Shown: piece after piece, positions 46,001 through 56,400 of the stretch | Numbering within the stretch: the first letter of the stretch is position 1 | Layout of the letters: each line of letters starts with the position of its first letter | Origin: Eimeria necatrix | Lineage: Eukaryota; Apicomplexa; Conoidasida; Eucoccidiorida; Eimeriidae | DNA length: 64,000 nucleotides | NCBI RefSeq assembly: GCF_000499385.1 | Contig: NW_013652540.1 | Location: forward strand, 124,001-188,000 | Reading direction: 5' to 3' | Program-made: the position numbers and the translations under genes | The notes under the pieces: model-generated | Told to the model about the DNA's origin: nothing | Databases searched by the model: none | Seen by the model: only the letters and a program-made list of their open reading frames with translations

Positions 46001-48565
46001 TCAATTCCTGCCGCTACTTCACGCACAATATTTTCCATAGATCGTAGCATCATCACCGCTAACTCGTCAGACACTCCAGGAGTCCCCATAGAACCACCAG
46101 AAGAAGCTATTTCTAGCAACGATTCGAAATCCCCTTCAATCCTATTTGCCAAAGACTCCGCTAGACCCTTGCGCAGAGTGATCTGCTTGTCGAAAGGGGG
46201 CAAGCTCGTCTCCTGGGTTGATCCTAGAAAAACAGAACTGCGGCGCCGCCGAAGCGGTGAAGGCAGGTACCCAACACTCGCAATCGGATAAAGTAACAGA
46301 TCTATTGCAGGCGTTATCAGAATCATTGTGTTGCGTGGAACTGGCATCCAATCTTCCGGGTTAGAAGTCAAAGGCTCGCTTGTCACTATACATATGTCGG
46401 TCCTGAAGAGCAAAAACCCCACATGCCAATTTCCTAGGGCAAAAACCATCTAACACTGACTCTACCTGCCAACCGTCAGTTCCGCTTGTGAAGTTGGGGA
46501 AGAAAGGGATAATTGCTTAGAACAGTGGGAGTGCTGCAACTGTTAACGCTCCAAAGGCGAAAAGTGGGATATCTGAGCAGCCAAATGCTCTGGAGCGCCC
46601 TTCGCAAAGCCACCTTTTGTCTCTGTGGGTCATGCGAAACTCGCCGCAAGTTTCTTCTTGTTGTTGCCACGCCGTTCCAGTAGCAAAATAGAGGCTCGCT
46701 GGCATCGCCGGGCTAGTTTCCCCAGTCATGTCCGGTACAGTGGATGACTTTCCTGACTCTGCAGCCATAGAAATTATTACAGCAAGCACACTTATTGTTG
46801 AACTGCTTACTGCAGTAAGCGCATCTTAGCTGTGCTTCCCAGCATACCGTGTTGCCAGTCGAAAAACGCTCATGCCATTACCGCGTTGAACAAGCATTGC
46901 TCGAATACCGACCATGATGTATCCCACAGCCCCCTGCCGACGTATCGACTCAAGACTGCGAGCTCGTAGCCAATCTTAGGCACTGTGTCACTCTGCGTTG
47001 ACCAACAGGTGGACTGCCTCACCGTAGGCTACTTCTTGAGCATTTGTGACAAATCTTGTGGCAACAATGCTTTCACCATCCGATACGACAATATTTATTA
47101 GTGTGATTTCTTCGATCTTTTCCTTGTCAAGCAGCCAGCAGATCGTAGCAATCATCTGCTCCACAGCTTCTTTCATCGCAGAATGTGTTGAACGTTCTGT
47201 GGGGCTGTTCGGAAGTAGGGCTAAAAAAACCGCGAACAGGCAGGCGCTGTCGATACAACTATTAGTTATCGCAAAGGAAAACATCGGATCGGGTAGAAGG
47301 CTTAGCAAATCGCTGCAAAGGTAGAAATTCGACACAATTTGTGCGTTTTTCAACCAATGCAGAGGGCGCAACAGCCACCTAGAAGTCCACAGCTCTGCAT
47401 CGTGAACGCTGAAACTCTATTCACACTAGACCCGTCAACTCTTCAGAGAACTCTGGACGTTTCTTGGCGAAACTGCGAGTGGAATGTTTATCTGACCAAG
47501 CTCAAAGAGATACCTTACCGGCGAATTTTGTTAAAGCCGCCGACGCTCCCATTATGCATGAACATGAAACGGCCACAACGAAAAGGGTGGCAGCACAGTT
47601 CTGTGCTGACGCTGCCATTAGCCACTGCCCAAGGTGGAAGCCCACCGGCACAACCTGTGCATTGTGACCAGCCTAGAGTGCTGCTCGCTGCTCTCACATG
47701 GGCGAAGAACAAACGACTTGAGATCTGCGAAAATAAGAGCCCAGAAAGGCACTGTTCAGAAATTATTCGCTAAAGGCAGCGCTACGATGGCTGCAGGCGA
47801 AGTGGATGCGTGAGCTCTATGCGCCTTGCACCTGAGGCTGAAACTGGCTTTATACGAGGAGCAAAACATCTCGTTGAGAGTCGAGTAACCGGTGCATATA
47901 TCTACATGTGCGTGGTTGAAGTAAAGGTTGACAATTTTATCGTTAACTGCATCGTAAAAGCACCCTAACCCAGCACCCACACCTTTTCAGCGAGATTGTA
48001 TAGATTACGGTCTGCCCATGCCGGCTTTAGGGACGTAAACACGCAGGCCCCTCCATCGTCTTCGAACGAAGAATCGTTGGTGACGGCGGCCTCACTATCA
48101 GGCACTGTTTTCCCATTCGTACTGTTTCGATTACTGTTACATGCCCGCAAAAGGCTCAAGCTTGTGCCAGGTATGGTGCTGTTGGAGCCCTTAGTGATAT
48201 ACCAGCCCACCCCGAATCCATCCCCATTTAACGAGGCTTTCTGGTAAGCGTTCCGAATATCATCTTGCGGTAGCCGCTCCTGTTGAAGACGCAGAATCGT
48301 AACCAGACAGTTTCTTCATTTGGGATGAAGCAGGAAAAGATGAGGCTGCCAGAGCTTGACGGATTCGGTGTCACGGGATCTTCACAAAGTAATATTGACG
48401 TATGCCAATCCATCAGCGTTCGTATTTTGCAGGCGACTGGGTTCGCCCCACTTGACACACCTGACAATTAAAAGACTGCTGAATGATACTGCGTCGTGGC
48501 CTCGTGAGAATATCTGCGAGGAGAATCGGCTCTCCACGGGTAATTATGGCTGTGAGGCGGCACAT
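40097..48565 (-). CDS. Dug3-WD40-Dug2 fusion: glutamine amidotransferase/M20 metallopeptidase for glutathione degradation
   Basis: Proposed exons: 48565-48461, 48279-47983, 47724-47519, 47312-47023, 46758-46614, 46402-42351, 42065-41963, 41862-41754, 41635-41537, 41385-41285, 41096-40961, 40849-40673, 40521-40315 and 40180-40097; phases agree and give 2,036 aa. Residues 1-390 are Dug3-like class II amidotransferase: Met-Cys start (Cys2 nucleophile after Met removal), NGDGFGVGWY, FFAHVRAAS, MFMHNGSVGGF, SLYFATGTAW, then SEPLTSNPEDWMPVP. A linker with a coiled coil follows, then WD40-type strands (GGSDTSLAVWDL, GSRDSSIRVWALE, RGDGKLGVWN). From about 1,425 lies an M20 peptidase: YSHYDVV, GVTDNKGP, EGDEENGS, HSGVHGG, RVIPSTVCAEISLRLVP and SDNAHLPNER. 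Yeast Dug2 has the same WD40-M20 order, and Dug2-Dug3 cleaves the gamma-glutamyl bond of glutathione. Exon 46402-42351 reads from the end of Dug3 through WD40 into M20 without a stop, supporting one cytosolic polypeptide. Confidence 0.9.
42137..42194. repeat. Perfect intronic hairpin, 27-bp arms, 4-nt loop
   Basis: Arms 42137-42163 and 42168-42194 are perfectly complementary around loop TGCC; the next pair outward is G-T. It lies inside intron 42350-42066 of the Dug fusion gene, in the middle of the M20 coding region. The arm begins AAGCTTTCAAGCAAGTGGCC. Confidence 0.95.
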
Positions 48566-49735
48566 TGGCACGTTGTGCTGCGAAGCCTGGGTCCGGTGGC
48601 CGGGCAAGTGAACAACTGCCACGGCGTTAGTCCATGGCTTCTCCGCTAAGAAGAAGGCTCATAAAAAAAAGAGAAGACCCTGATTCAATGCGACACTGAA
48701 CTGGGATCCCGTGACTCAGCGCTACTAGATGTTACACAAACATGGTGCTCAAGGGCCCCCTGGGCAGATTATTGCGGTTCATGAGCTGCTCGAGGGTCCT
48801 GGCACTAGAAATGCAGTTGTCGTAAAGATAAGCCCCATATTTACACAATATGACGTCGAATTTCAATCTAATCACATCAAGGCCGTTTGTGTCTCGTGGG
48901 CCGTGTAACGGGGCCGTTGGCGCATTTTCCTTAACCTCCCGGTCTGCCCCAATAAACAACCAAATCTAGCAAATCAGGGACATCAGAGCTTAGGCGAGAA
49001 AAAAAATGAATTATTAATTTAATAGCGAGACATTAACTTGGCCGGCGCCGCTGCGTTTGGTGCCAACGGTACTCAAAGTGATGACGTTGGAAGTGGAGCA
49101 CAGCGAAGCTGCGGCAGCTTACAGACTTCCACTGTATGTGTTGAATCTCTCCAAAAACTTTAAAATTTGGGACTAGTAGAGCAATACCAATGAAGGGGCA
49201 GTGGCGGACGGTGTAGTGACGTGCTGCGCGCACTATATCCAGCGGGTGAGGCGTGTACTGCATATGGAGAGGATTTAAATGTTTCATTTGAGCATGGGTA
49301 ATGGGCCAATTCAGCAATAGTCAAAAAGCTTTCAAATATATTCAAAAGGTACCGAGAAGATAATTGACGAGGGCTGAGAATTACGTCCTTCAAACACCTC
49401 CGAAACTGAGCTCAAAGGCCAGAAGACAACGGGCGTGTCACCCAATCCAACGCATGCCTGTAATCCTCTGCAGCTGCATTAGAGCTTAAGCCAGCAAGGG
49501 CCTCAACGTGCAGCATCATGATTTGCGCTTGGTTGTGCTGGGAAAGATCCCCCTCGGCTCTCCCACTTTTCAACGGCTGTCCTTGGCATTTCTTTTTGTC
49601 TTAAAGTGATCCTCTAATGCTCTCCGCAGAAGCTGCCGCCTCTCCAGCAGAATTGCAGAAACAAAAAAGACAAAGCCTTCCATCTACTTGGTGTGCTTCT
49701 CACGTACGCTCCAGCTAACACTTCCTTAGCACTTT

Positions 49736-50120
49736 CTAACTAGCCGCAGAGCCCAAATCAATTAAAATCTCTGCCGGCGCCACCTGAATCAGGAAGCTGG
49801 AACTTCGTTGTTTAGGATTCCAAGAAATTGATGCCTCTACCATGGCAAGTAACAGCTTCGCGACAGCTCCAACTTGTGCAGAAGAATTCGTGCCTCTTCC
49901 TGTGCAGGCATTCTGTGAAGAAGTGCGTAGCATTTGTGTGTGAGTGGCTTTTCGCGTACTTCGGCAGTAATGAAAGGTAAAAGGCGGTCTGGTGCATTAC
50001 CGAGTTGCAAATCTGAACAGAAATGTGTTCTCTCACGCGGGCCAAGAGAGCTGCGCAAGTTGTCTGCGCTGTTTCTTGGTGACCTTCGCATGAAATAAAT
50101 TCCAGCTGCTTGTTATACAA
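49736..50120 (-). other. Possible small unannotated exons
   Basis: On the minus strand two acceptor-like sites (CATTTCTGTTCAG and CACTTCTTCACAG) precede frames that end in plausible helical peptides, one reading MPAQEEARILLHKLEL near its end. Donor GTGAGA follows a frame ending TCAALLAR. Several joinings are possible and no family is recognised, so this is a candidate only. Confidence 0.2.
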
Positions 50121-50131
50121 GCAGCTGGAAT
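50099..50131. repeat. Short palindrome, 15-bp arms
   Basis: Arms 50099-50113 and 50117-50131 (ATTCCAGCTGCTTGT) flank the three-base loop TAT and pair perfectly. Confidence 0.9.
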
Positions 50132-50435
50132 GATATGATACAAAGCCGTAGTCGTTTAGTTGTAAAACAACGCTAAGACAACAAACGGAAACTACCGTTC
50201 GGCCACAAGAGTCCCTGCAGCCTTGCGCAGAGCCCAGTCAAAGCGGCTTGCCCTTTTGCTCCTCAGCACCGATTAACAGGTTAAGTTACCTCATCAGACG
50301 AACGCTTGCACAGCGGGTACTTCATTTCCTAAAGCGCAGATCCGTAAAGAAGTGGTTAGGAAAACGCAGTATCTTTCTGGACATTACCATTGTTCGGTGT
50401 CGAAAAGGTGGCAGAGTCATCGTCTGTCTCGGAGA

Positions 50436-53400
50436 TCAAGTGCAGCTCTCATAGGGCTGGCAGCTGCATATATCTGCTGCCTCTTCGCATTCCTGCGGAA
50501 AAGGGGCCACAAGCATAAATGCACCTTCAGTGAGGCACCAAAAAGGTTGCCGTTTCTAAGGCGTGGATAGGCATGTGAAAATAAAAGCTGCATCAATAAG
50601 CAAATTGCTTCGTCTTTCCTTGACGTCTCTGGAGATGTTCTCATCTTACTTGAGTAACTGAGGCAAGCAACTCTGACCCCTTTGTTGGCGCAGAAAAAAC
50701 AGCTTCGGCGTTTTCAATTCGCGACGCGTACATCGATGCTGAGATCCCACCCATTGGACGGACAGTGCGAGTTCCACATGAGTAAAACGAAGGCTCCTTT
50801 GAGCTCCAGCTTTAATTGAAAAGCCAGACCCCCTAAAGGATAGCCTTACCAAGGGTGCAGAGTACTACTTTAATGGCCGCCATTAGAAGTAGCTCCAGTA
50901 ATCCAAATAAGGCAACGCGCAACGACACCCCGTAAAAGATGAAAAGCGCATATACTGCGTAAAAGCCAGATGCACACATTTTCACCAGAAAAGAGTGGGA
51001 AGGCGAAGCATACTGTCATACTGCGCCAGCCATAATGTGGCGAAAACACTTCAGTTGTGACTACGAGGCTGTACGCACTGTCGCTAGCCTACCGAACTCT
51101 TACCGATCAGATGCTTTGGCATCGTTGCAGCAACAGCCATGCACAAGAGCTGCTCCTGCCTAGCATCTCCCGCTAATAAAAACCAAAAGCCAACGAGAAT
51201 GCAAAACAGGTCGGCAAAGGGAGGCAAGGAAATCGCCACAATCAGTAGGCCCCAGGTGGTGCCGGCGAAACTCTGCTCCAGACCAACCCACTTTGCTATA
51301 GCGGTCCCAGCCGGAGAAAGACTCACACCAGAGCTTTCCATTGGAGGTGAGACGACTAGCAGGTCTGAAACACCGTTATTAGAAGATTCGCCGCGAAACC
51401 AAAGCGAGTTTAGCGGAACAATCCAAGCTCGACTGTTTGCTGTCGTTGGGGCGGCCGCCGGAAAGGGTTGCGGCCGGTAAGCTACAAATGAGGTACCGGT
51501 CAGTCCAAATAAATAGAAACCTGTTGCCACCATGTGAATTATGTGGACTGCCAAAGCTGCAGTTAAGACGTAAGCTCTGAGAAAACAGCGAATTCGACGA
51601 AACAAACAGAAGGAAAGATTGCCCCCACAAAGCATTTCCAGAGGCAGCGACCTTAATGCCAAAGTTTGTGGAATGCGTGTACAGCTCAATATCTATTTCT
51701 TTGTATATATACATGTGTCTGCGAGTACAGCTGAAAGGCTTGCTCTTAACAGATATGCGCGCGAGCGAACGAGAAGCGAGCAGCATTTACCCGTGACTCT
51801 ACTTTTGCATGGCTTCAGTTGTACAGCAGCACAGCTGTATGCCGGCATGAGTATGCAAAAACGCTGTGAGAAAGACCTGCCTTTCCATCTCCGTTGGGGA
51901 GCTTCGAAAGCGCAGACGCCTCCACGTGAGCTGCAAAAGGGCCAAAGGGTGAAGGTCACGTCTTCGTGATGCTTGGGTTCCTCGATCCCCCGAAGAGCAC
52001 TCTTCGAAACTACTTGCCTCTGGGCTCACTGCGCCAGTTGTTGTGATGCGTGACACCAATCCCGAGTCGTGGATGATAGCTGCATCTGCGTCGTCTTTCC
52101 CTGTCCCCAGTTTGGCAAGTGCACTTTTTTGAAGAGCCTGGACTGCATCCCTGAGGTGCTGCGCGTCTGCACCTGCAGATCGCCTAGCTGCATCAGCAAG
52201 GCACATGACTGGGCATGCTATAGCCTCACCAGCAGGTTCTGTGGTGCCTCCAAGTGCATCTCCGTGAGGCGACAATGAACTTGTCGGCTGAGACTCCGGA
52301 GACGACAGATCGCTAGAAGAGCCAGTAACTTTCCGACCTCCTCTGAATCCGCTCGGCATGTGATGCCCTGGGGAGAATAAAGATGGCCTGTCAGAATACT
52401 TCTGTGGAACGCCAAGGCACCCAGGGGCTCCAGAGCAATACGAGCCAGGAAATGCTGGGCCGTAGCCCCAGAGTGGGACGGACTTCTGAAGCGACGTCGC
52501 AGCAGCAGCGGTGTATGGAGCAAGAGGCTGGTTACTTGGAGACAATCGGCGGGGGTCCAGTGGAGAGGTTACCGTCATAAAAGAAGCTGGTGGGAAGGAG
52601 GGTACGACAACCGCTTCAATATCTTCATTCCTGGAAACCCCTCTCTCCCTCGTGTTTGAAGCTGGCTGTGACCCCTCCCCATCGGTCTCAGGGGCTTCTT
52701 CCTTGATAACTAAGGCAAGAACTGCCTCAGTTTCAACAAATTCTGGGTTCTCCTTTTCTCTCTGCTTGTAGTTGGTATTCACAGCCTGCTGCCGTGGTCC
52801 TGGCAGGCAGGTATCTCGTGAAGTTGTAAAGAATCCCCTCTCCCCAACAACAAGGCTCTCTGACCTCCCTTCAGCAGTATTGGACACCGACGAACATCTC
52901 CCTGATGCCTTGAACTCAGGGATTGTTTCGCTGGTATCTTGAACGCAGTTGTTACGACGCAAGCTATCAAGCAGGGCAGACGGAGATGAAGCAGCTCGCA
53001 ATAAAAAGGAGCCAGTGCCGAGAGACCCTTGAAGCATTGGGGCTCCTGAGTCTCCGTACCTTCCCGTTCCTCTCTCGAAGTACTGTACTCCAGAGCACCT
53101 AATTCTGTCATCGGGTGGTAGTGGGGGCCTCTTCGCGTAGCGCTTCGGTGCGGCCGCGTGCATCTTCCTGTCTTCCTCAGGAGAGCCGGTTGCTCGCTTG
53201 ACTCCATCGTTCCTATTGACAAAGCCATGGCTTGCAAGCACAACCACAGCAGCCCCGATGCCGTGAGGCTTCAATAGCCTGTCACTCATGAGACGAATTC
53301 CTTCAGACAAGCGAGCCACAGTTCGAAGGGCAAACAGGGGCCCGCCCATCAGCAATCCAAAGGCTCTACCGCCTGACCCTTCAGGAATTTGCGGCAGTTG

Positions 53401-56400
53401 CAGTTTCCCACATCTTGTGCATCTTGAAAACGGATGTTGTTTCCAGGGGCTTCCTGAGAGTCCTCTTGCTAATGGCGGAAGCCTAGGAGGTCTCATCCAT
53501 TTCCCAGTATTCTGATCGTGTCCATCGTGTTGCTGCCTTCCCCCTGGTTCTATAGAATGAAGACTATAACTGGTTCCTGCGAAGGCTCTGAGAGAACTCA
53601 ACTCCTCCGCTGTAAGCTCCTTGACCTTCGAACTGAAAAAATTAGCTATGCAAGCCCATACTGAGGGAGACGCTAACTCTTCCAAGGCCCCCTGCAGCGG
53701 ATCCGCAGGGCTGGCGGTTCCATTAGACTCGCGTGGTGCCTGAGGAGTCCTGGGGGTTCTAGGCCTTCGGAGGCCCCGGGAGAGGCCAAAAGGCACAACT
53801 CGTCCATCACCTTGAGTGAGTAGAATCATTGGTAGCTGAGGTGAGCAACGGTAATCTAAGATGTTTCTGTCCAGATCCAAGACATCAACAAAACCCAGAG
53901 TGCAGTCTGGGTCACAGCCGAACTTCAGGGCGAAGGACAGCTCTCTAGCTCGTATGCTTCGCCAAAAAGAAAGGGAGCCCGCGGCCTTGGCATCCAAGTT
54001 TTTGTAGGCATGCCTCTCTGAGCAGAGAATAGGAAAGAGAGAGACCAAGGACGGTTTTCGCCTCCACATGGAAGTGCGAAAGAGACCGCCTTCCGCCGTC
54101 CCTGAGGGTACCCCAGAAAGAGCACTGCACAGAGCTATCATTTTATCTGCTCTGCGGGCCCTCGCTGCACGTAGAAGCAACGATGCAAGGGCCGGATAGA
54201 GAAAACAGAGCGCTCCATAGAGTCTGACAAAGGAACGGCTGAAGCCGCAAACCGAGTTCACTTCTGTTGCAAATGCAGCGAACCGGTGAGGGTTTATATG
54301 CGGGTCCAGGAACGGAGGAGGCTGCCCGTCCAAGCCCCATGGAGAGTCCGGAGAGTTACGCCCATGCAGATAAATACGCAAAACGTGGAAAGGCAAGTCT
54401 TCTGATGTGAGGTGGCGCACCGCCAAGTGCATCAAACGCTTCTCTTTTGACCCTCCTAGGTACCCTAGCGAGCTCGATGGCGACGGCTGCAGCCCTCCAA
54501 AACTACAAGATGCCGCTGCGCACTCCTGCAGGCCTCCCGAAGTGGCATAAAAAGCAGGAAAACCAAACAGCGTCCTGTAGGTCCACCCCTGCTGTCCCCG
54601 TCTACGGGCGATCTCTCGACAGAGGGCAGCCAGGCCCAATAACACGAAGCATATAGCCCCTACAGGAACCAGAACTGCACAGCAAAGCAGCTGCTCGACT
54701 ATAAAGAGGAAAGGCGGGAGGCACCGTGGGTTTATCGACGCATCTGGGAGGCCAGCTGCGCAGGCAAAGGGGCAGTGCGGACCCCCAACTGCTTCCCGCG
54801 TGTATATTGCATCGTCTGATGGCTTGTTCGTGCAGCTTAGACAGGCCTCGCCTCCCTCAATCGAGTAAAAGCCAACAGGGCACGGGCTGCAACGCCAACC
54901 TGCATAGCCAGGAGGACAGCCCAGAGGGCTTCGTACCTTTCCTGGAGACCCACGGTGCCCTAGAGGCAAATGCAGCGTGCCACAAGCTGGGGACGGGTCA
55001 CTTTCCCCTCCTCCTACTCTCAGCGACCCACTAAACCCCCCAGCGTATTCTGAAGGTCTCAGCCATGGAACAAAGGCACTGAATCTTGAGTAGACTTCCA
55101 GCCCTTTTCCCGTTTCCTCGTACTCCTTCCCCGCTTGGCTGCTTATTTCAATACTGCCTTTCGCACGGGAAGACTGACTTTTGACAAGATCTTTCCGTAT
55201 CCAGTAGAACGACGTCGGATTCCACAGAAAGTCTATGGCGCCGCCGCCTCCTCCACCTCCCGTGCACCGGCCACCGTGGCCGCCTTTAGCGGATATGGTA
55301 CCATGCCCCAAAAGTGCTCCTGTTTCAATGACGACTGAACCCCCAGCTCCTCCTCCTTGCCCAAGCTGCGCTGGATCAGCAAAAATACCCGACAACTGGC
55401 AAGGTACGCTGCTTAAAGAGTGGATCCCTTCAGCAGCGACTTGGAACTCCCTTGGACCCGAGTTGCCCCTCTTCCCCTGACTAAAAAACGAGCTCACTTC
55501 GGGAAACAGGTGGCGTGTGTCAGCATTCAGCCCATCGGCGGCTGCAGTGTTTTCTTTCGCTGCCGATGGTAAGCTCACATCAGACGCCACTGTGTTTTTG
55601 CGTCCTTCAGCTCCTTCGTCAGAGGCAATGCGAGTCTTTGGAGGCGCGTCAGCAACCGAAGGAGCTAAGGCTACGCATTTGTTGTTCTCTACTTCGATGT
55701 CAATAATTGCTTCCTGCATCGGCTCTCCCCCGCCACCATCAGCCAATACCTGGCCCTCTACCGTCACTGTCTGCCCCTGGATCCATACAAGACCACCTCC
55801 GCTGCCAGCTCTTGCCAAGTCTCCCCCCCCACCCGATGCGCTTTCGGTGGAGGCATAAAGGCAGGAGCTATTCCCCACGCGAACTGGTTTCACCTTAAAT
55901 AGGGGGCTGGGCACATGAGGCTTGTTCGGCATCACTTGCGATTCCCCGTCGTAACTAGGTCCCCCACTGCCACTGCACGGCTTGCCTGTCAATGCGTGGA
56001 CTCCATCTCCTCCAGGACCCACATGACCGCCTCCACCTCCCCCGCAGAGTGCAGATTGATCAACTAAAGATGGTGCAACGGGTTCCCCATCCCTTGACTG
56101 CGGAGCCTCTACAGCAACGCCTCTGCTGCCTGCCCCGGGTCCTGAAAAGGTGACGGAGGAGAAATAGAAAAGGCTCATAATGGAAAGGGGCAGAAGCACA
56201 CGCCTTAAGAAGAAAGAAGCAAGACCCTACAACAGCAAATGTAAATTGCAAATTTACTCACCATCTTAGCAGCCTGACCGAACGATGTGCATTCCAGGGA
56301 CAAAAGCAGAGGGGCGCTTAAGGGACTTCTATATGCAGTTTTCGGATAAGTGGCCCACGTGTAGAAGTCAGGAAAATACGGACGTTTCTTAGGAGCAGTA

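Larger units (their letters stand above)
48566..50435. other. Intergenic region between the Dug fusion gene and the glycine-rich membrane-protein gene
   Basis: Should hold the promoter of the Dug fusion gene and the 3' end of the upstream gene. Three overlapping minus-strand frames at 49736-50120 could be exons of a small gene, but no frame is clearly better and no domain is recognisable. A short palindrome lies at 50099-50131. Confidence 0.4.

Noticed and set aside
46403..46449. An apparent ATG start at 46449 for a separate Dug2-like gene.
   Set aside because: The 16 residues it adds are intron sequence before a clear TTTTTGCTCTTCAG acceptor. The following residues are the conserved C-terminal block of Dug3, which joins in phase to the upstream Dug3 exons.
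47046..47324. A + strand 92-codon frame opposite the fourth Dug fusion exon.
   Set aside because: It is antisense to sequence coding the conserved SDGESIVATRF block of the amidotransferase.
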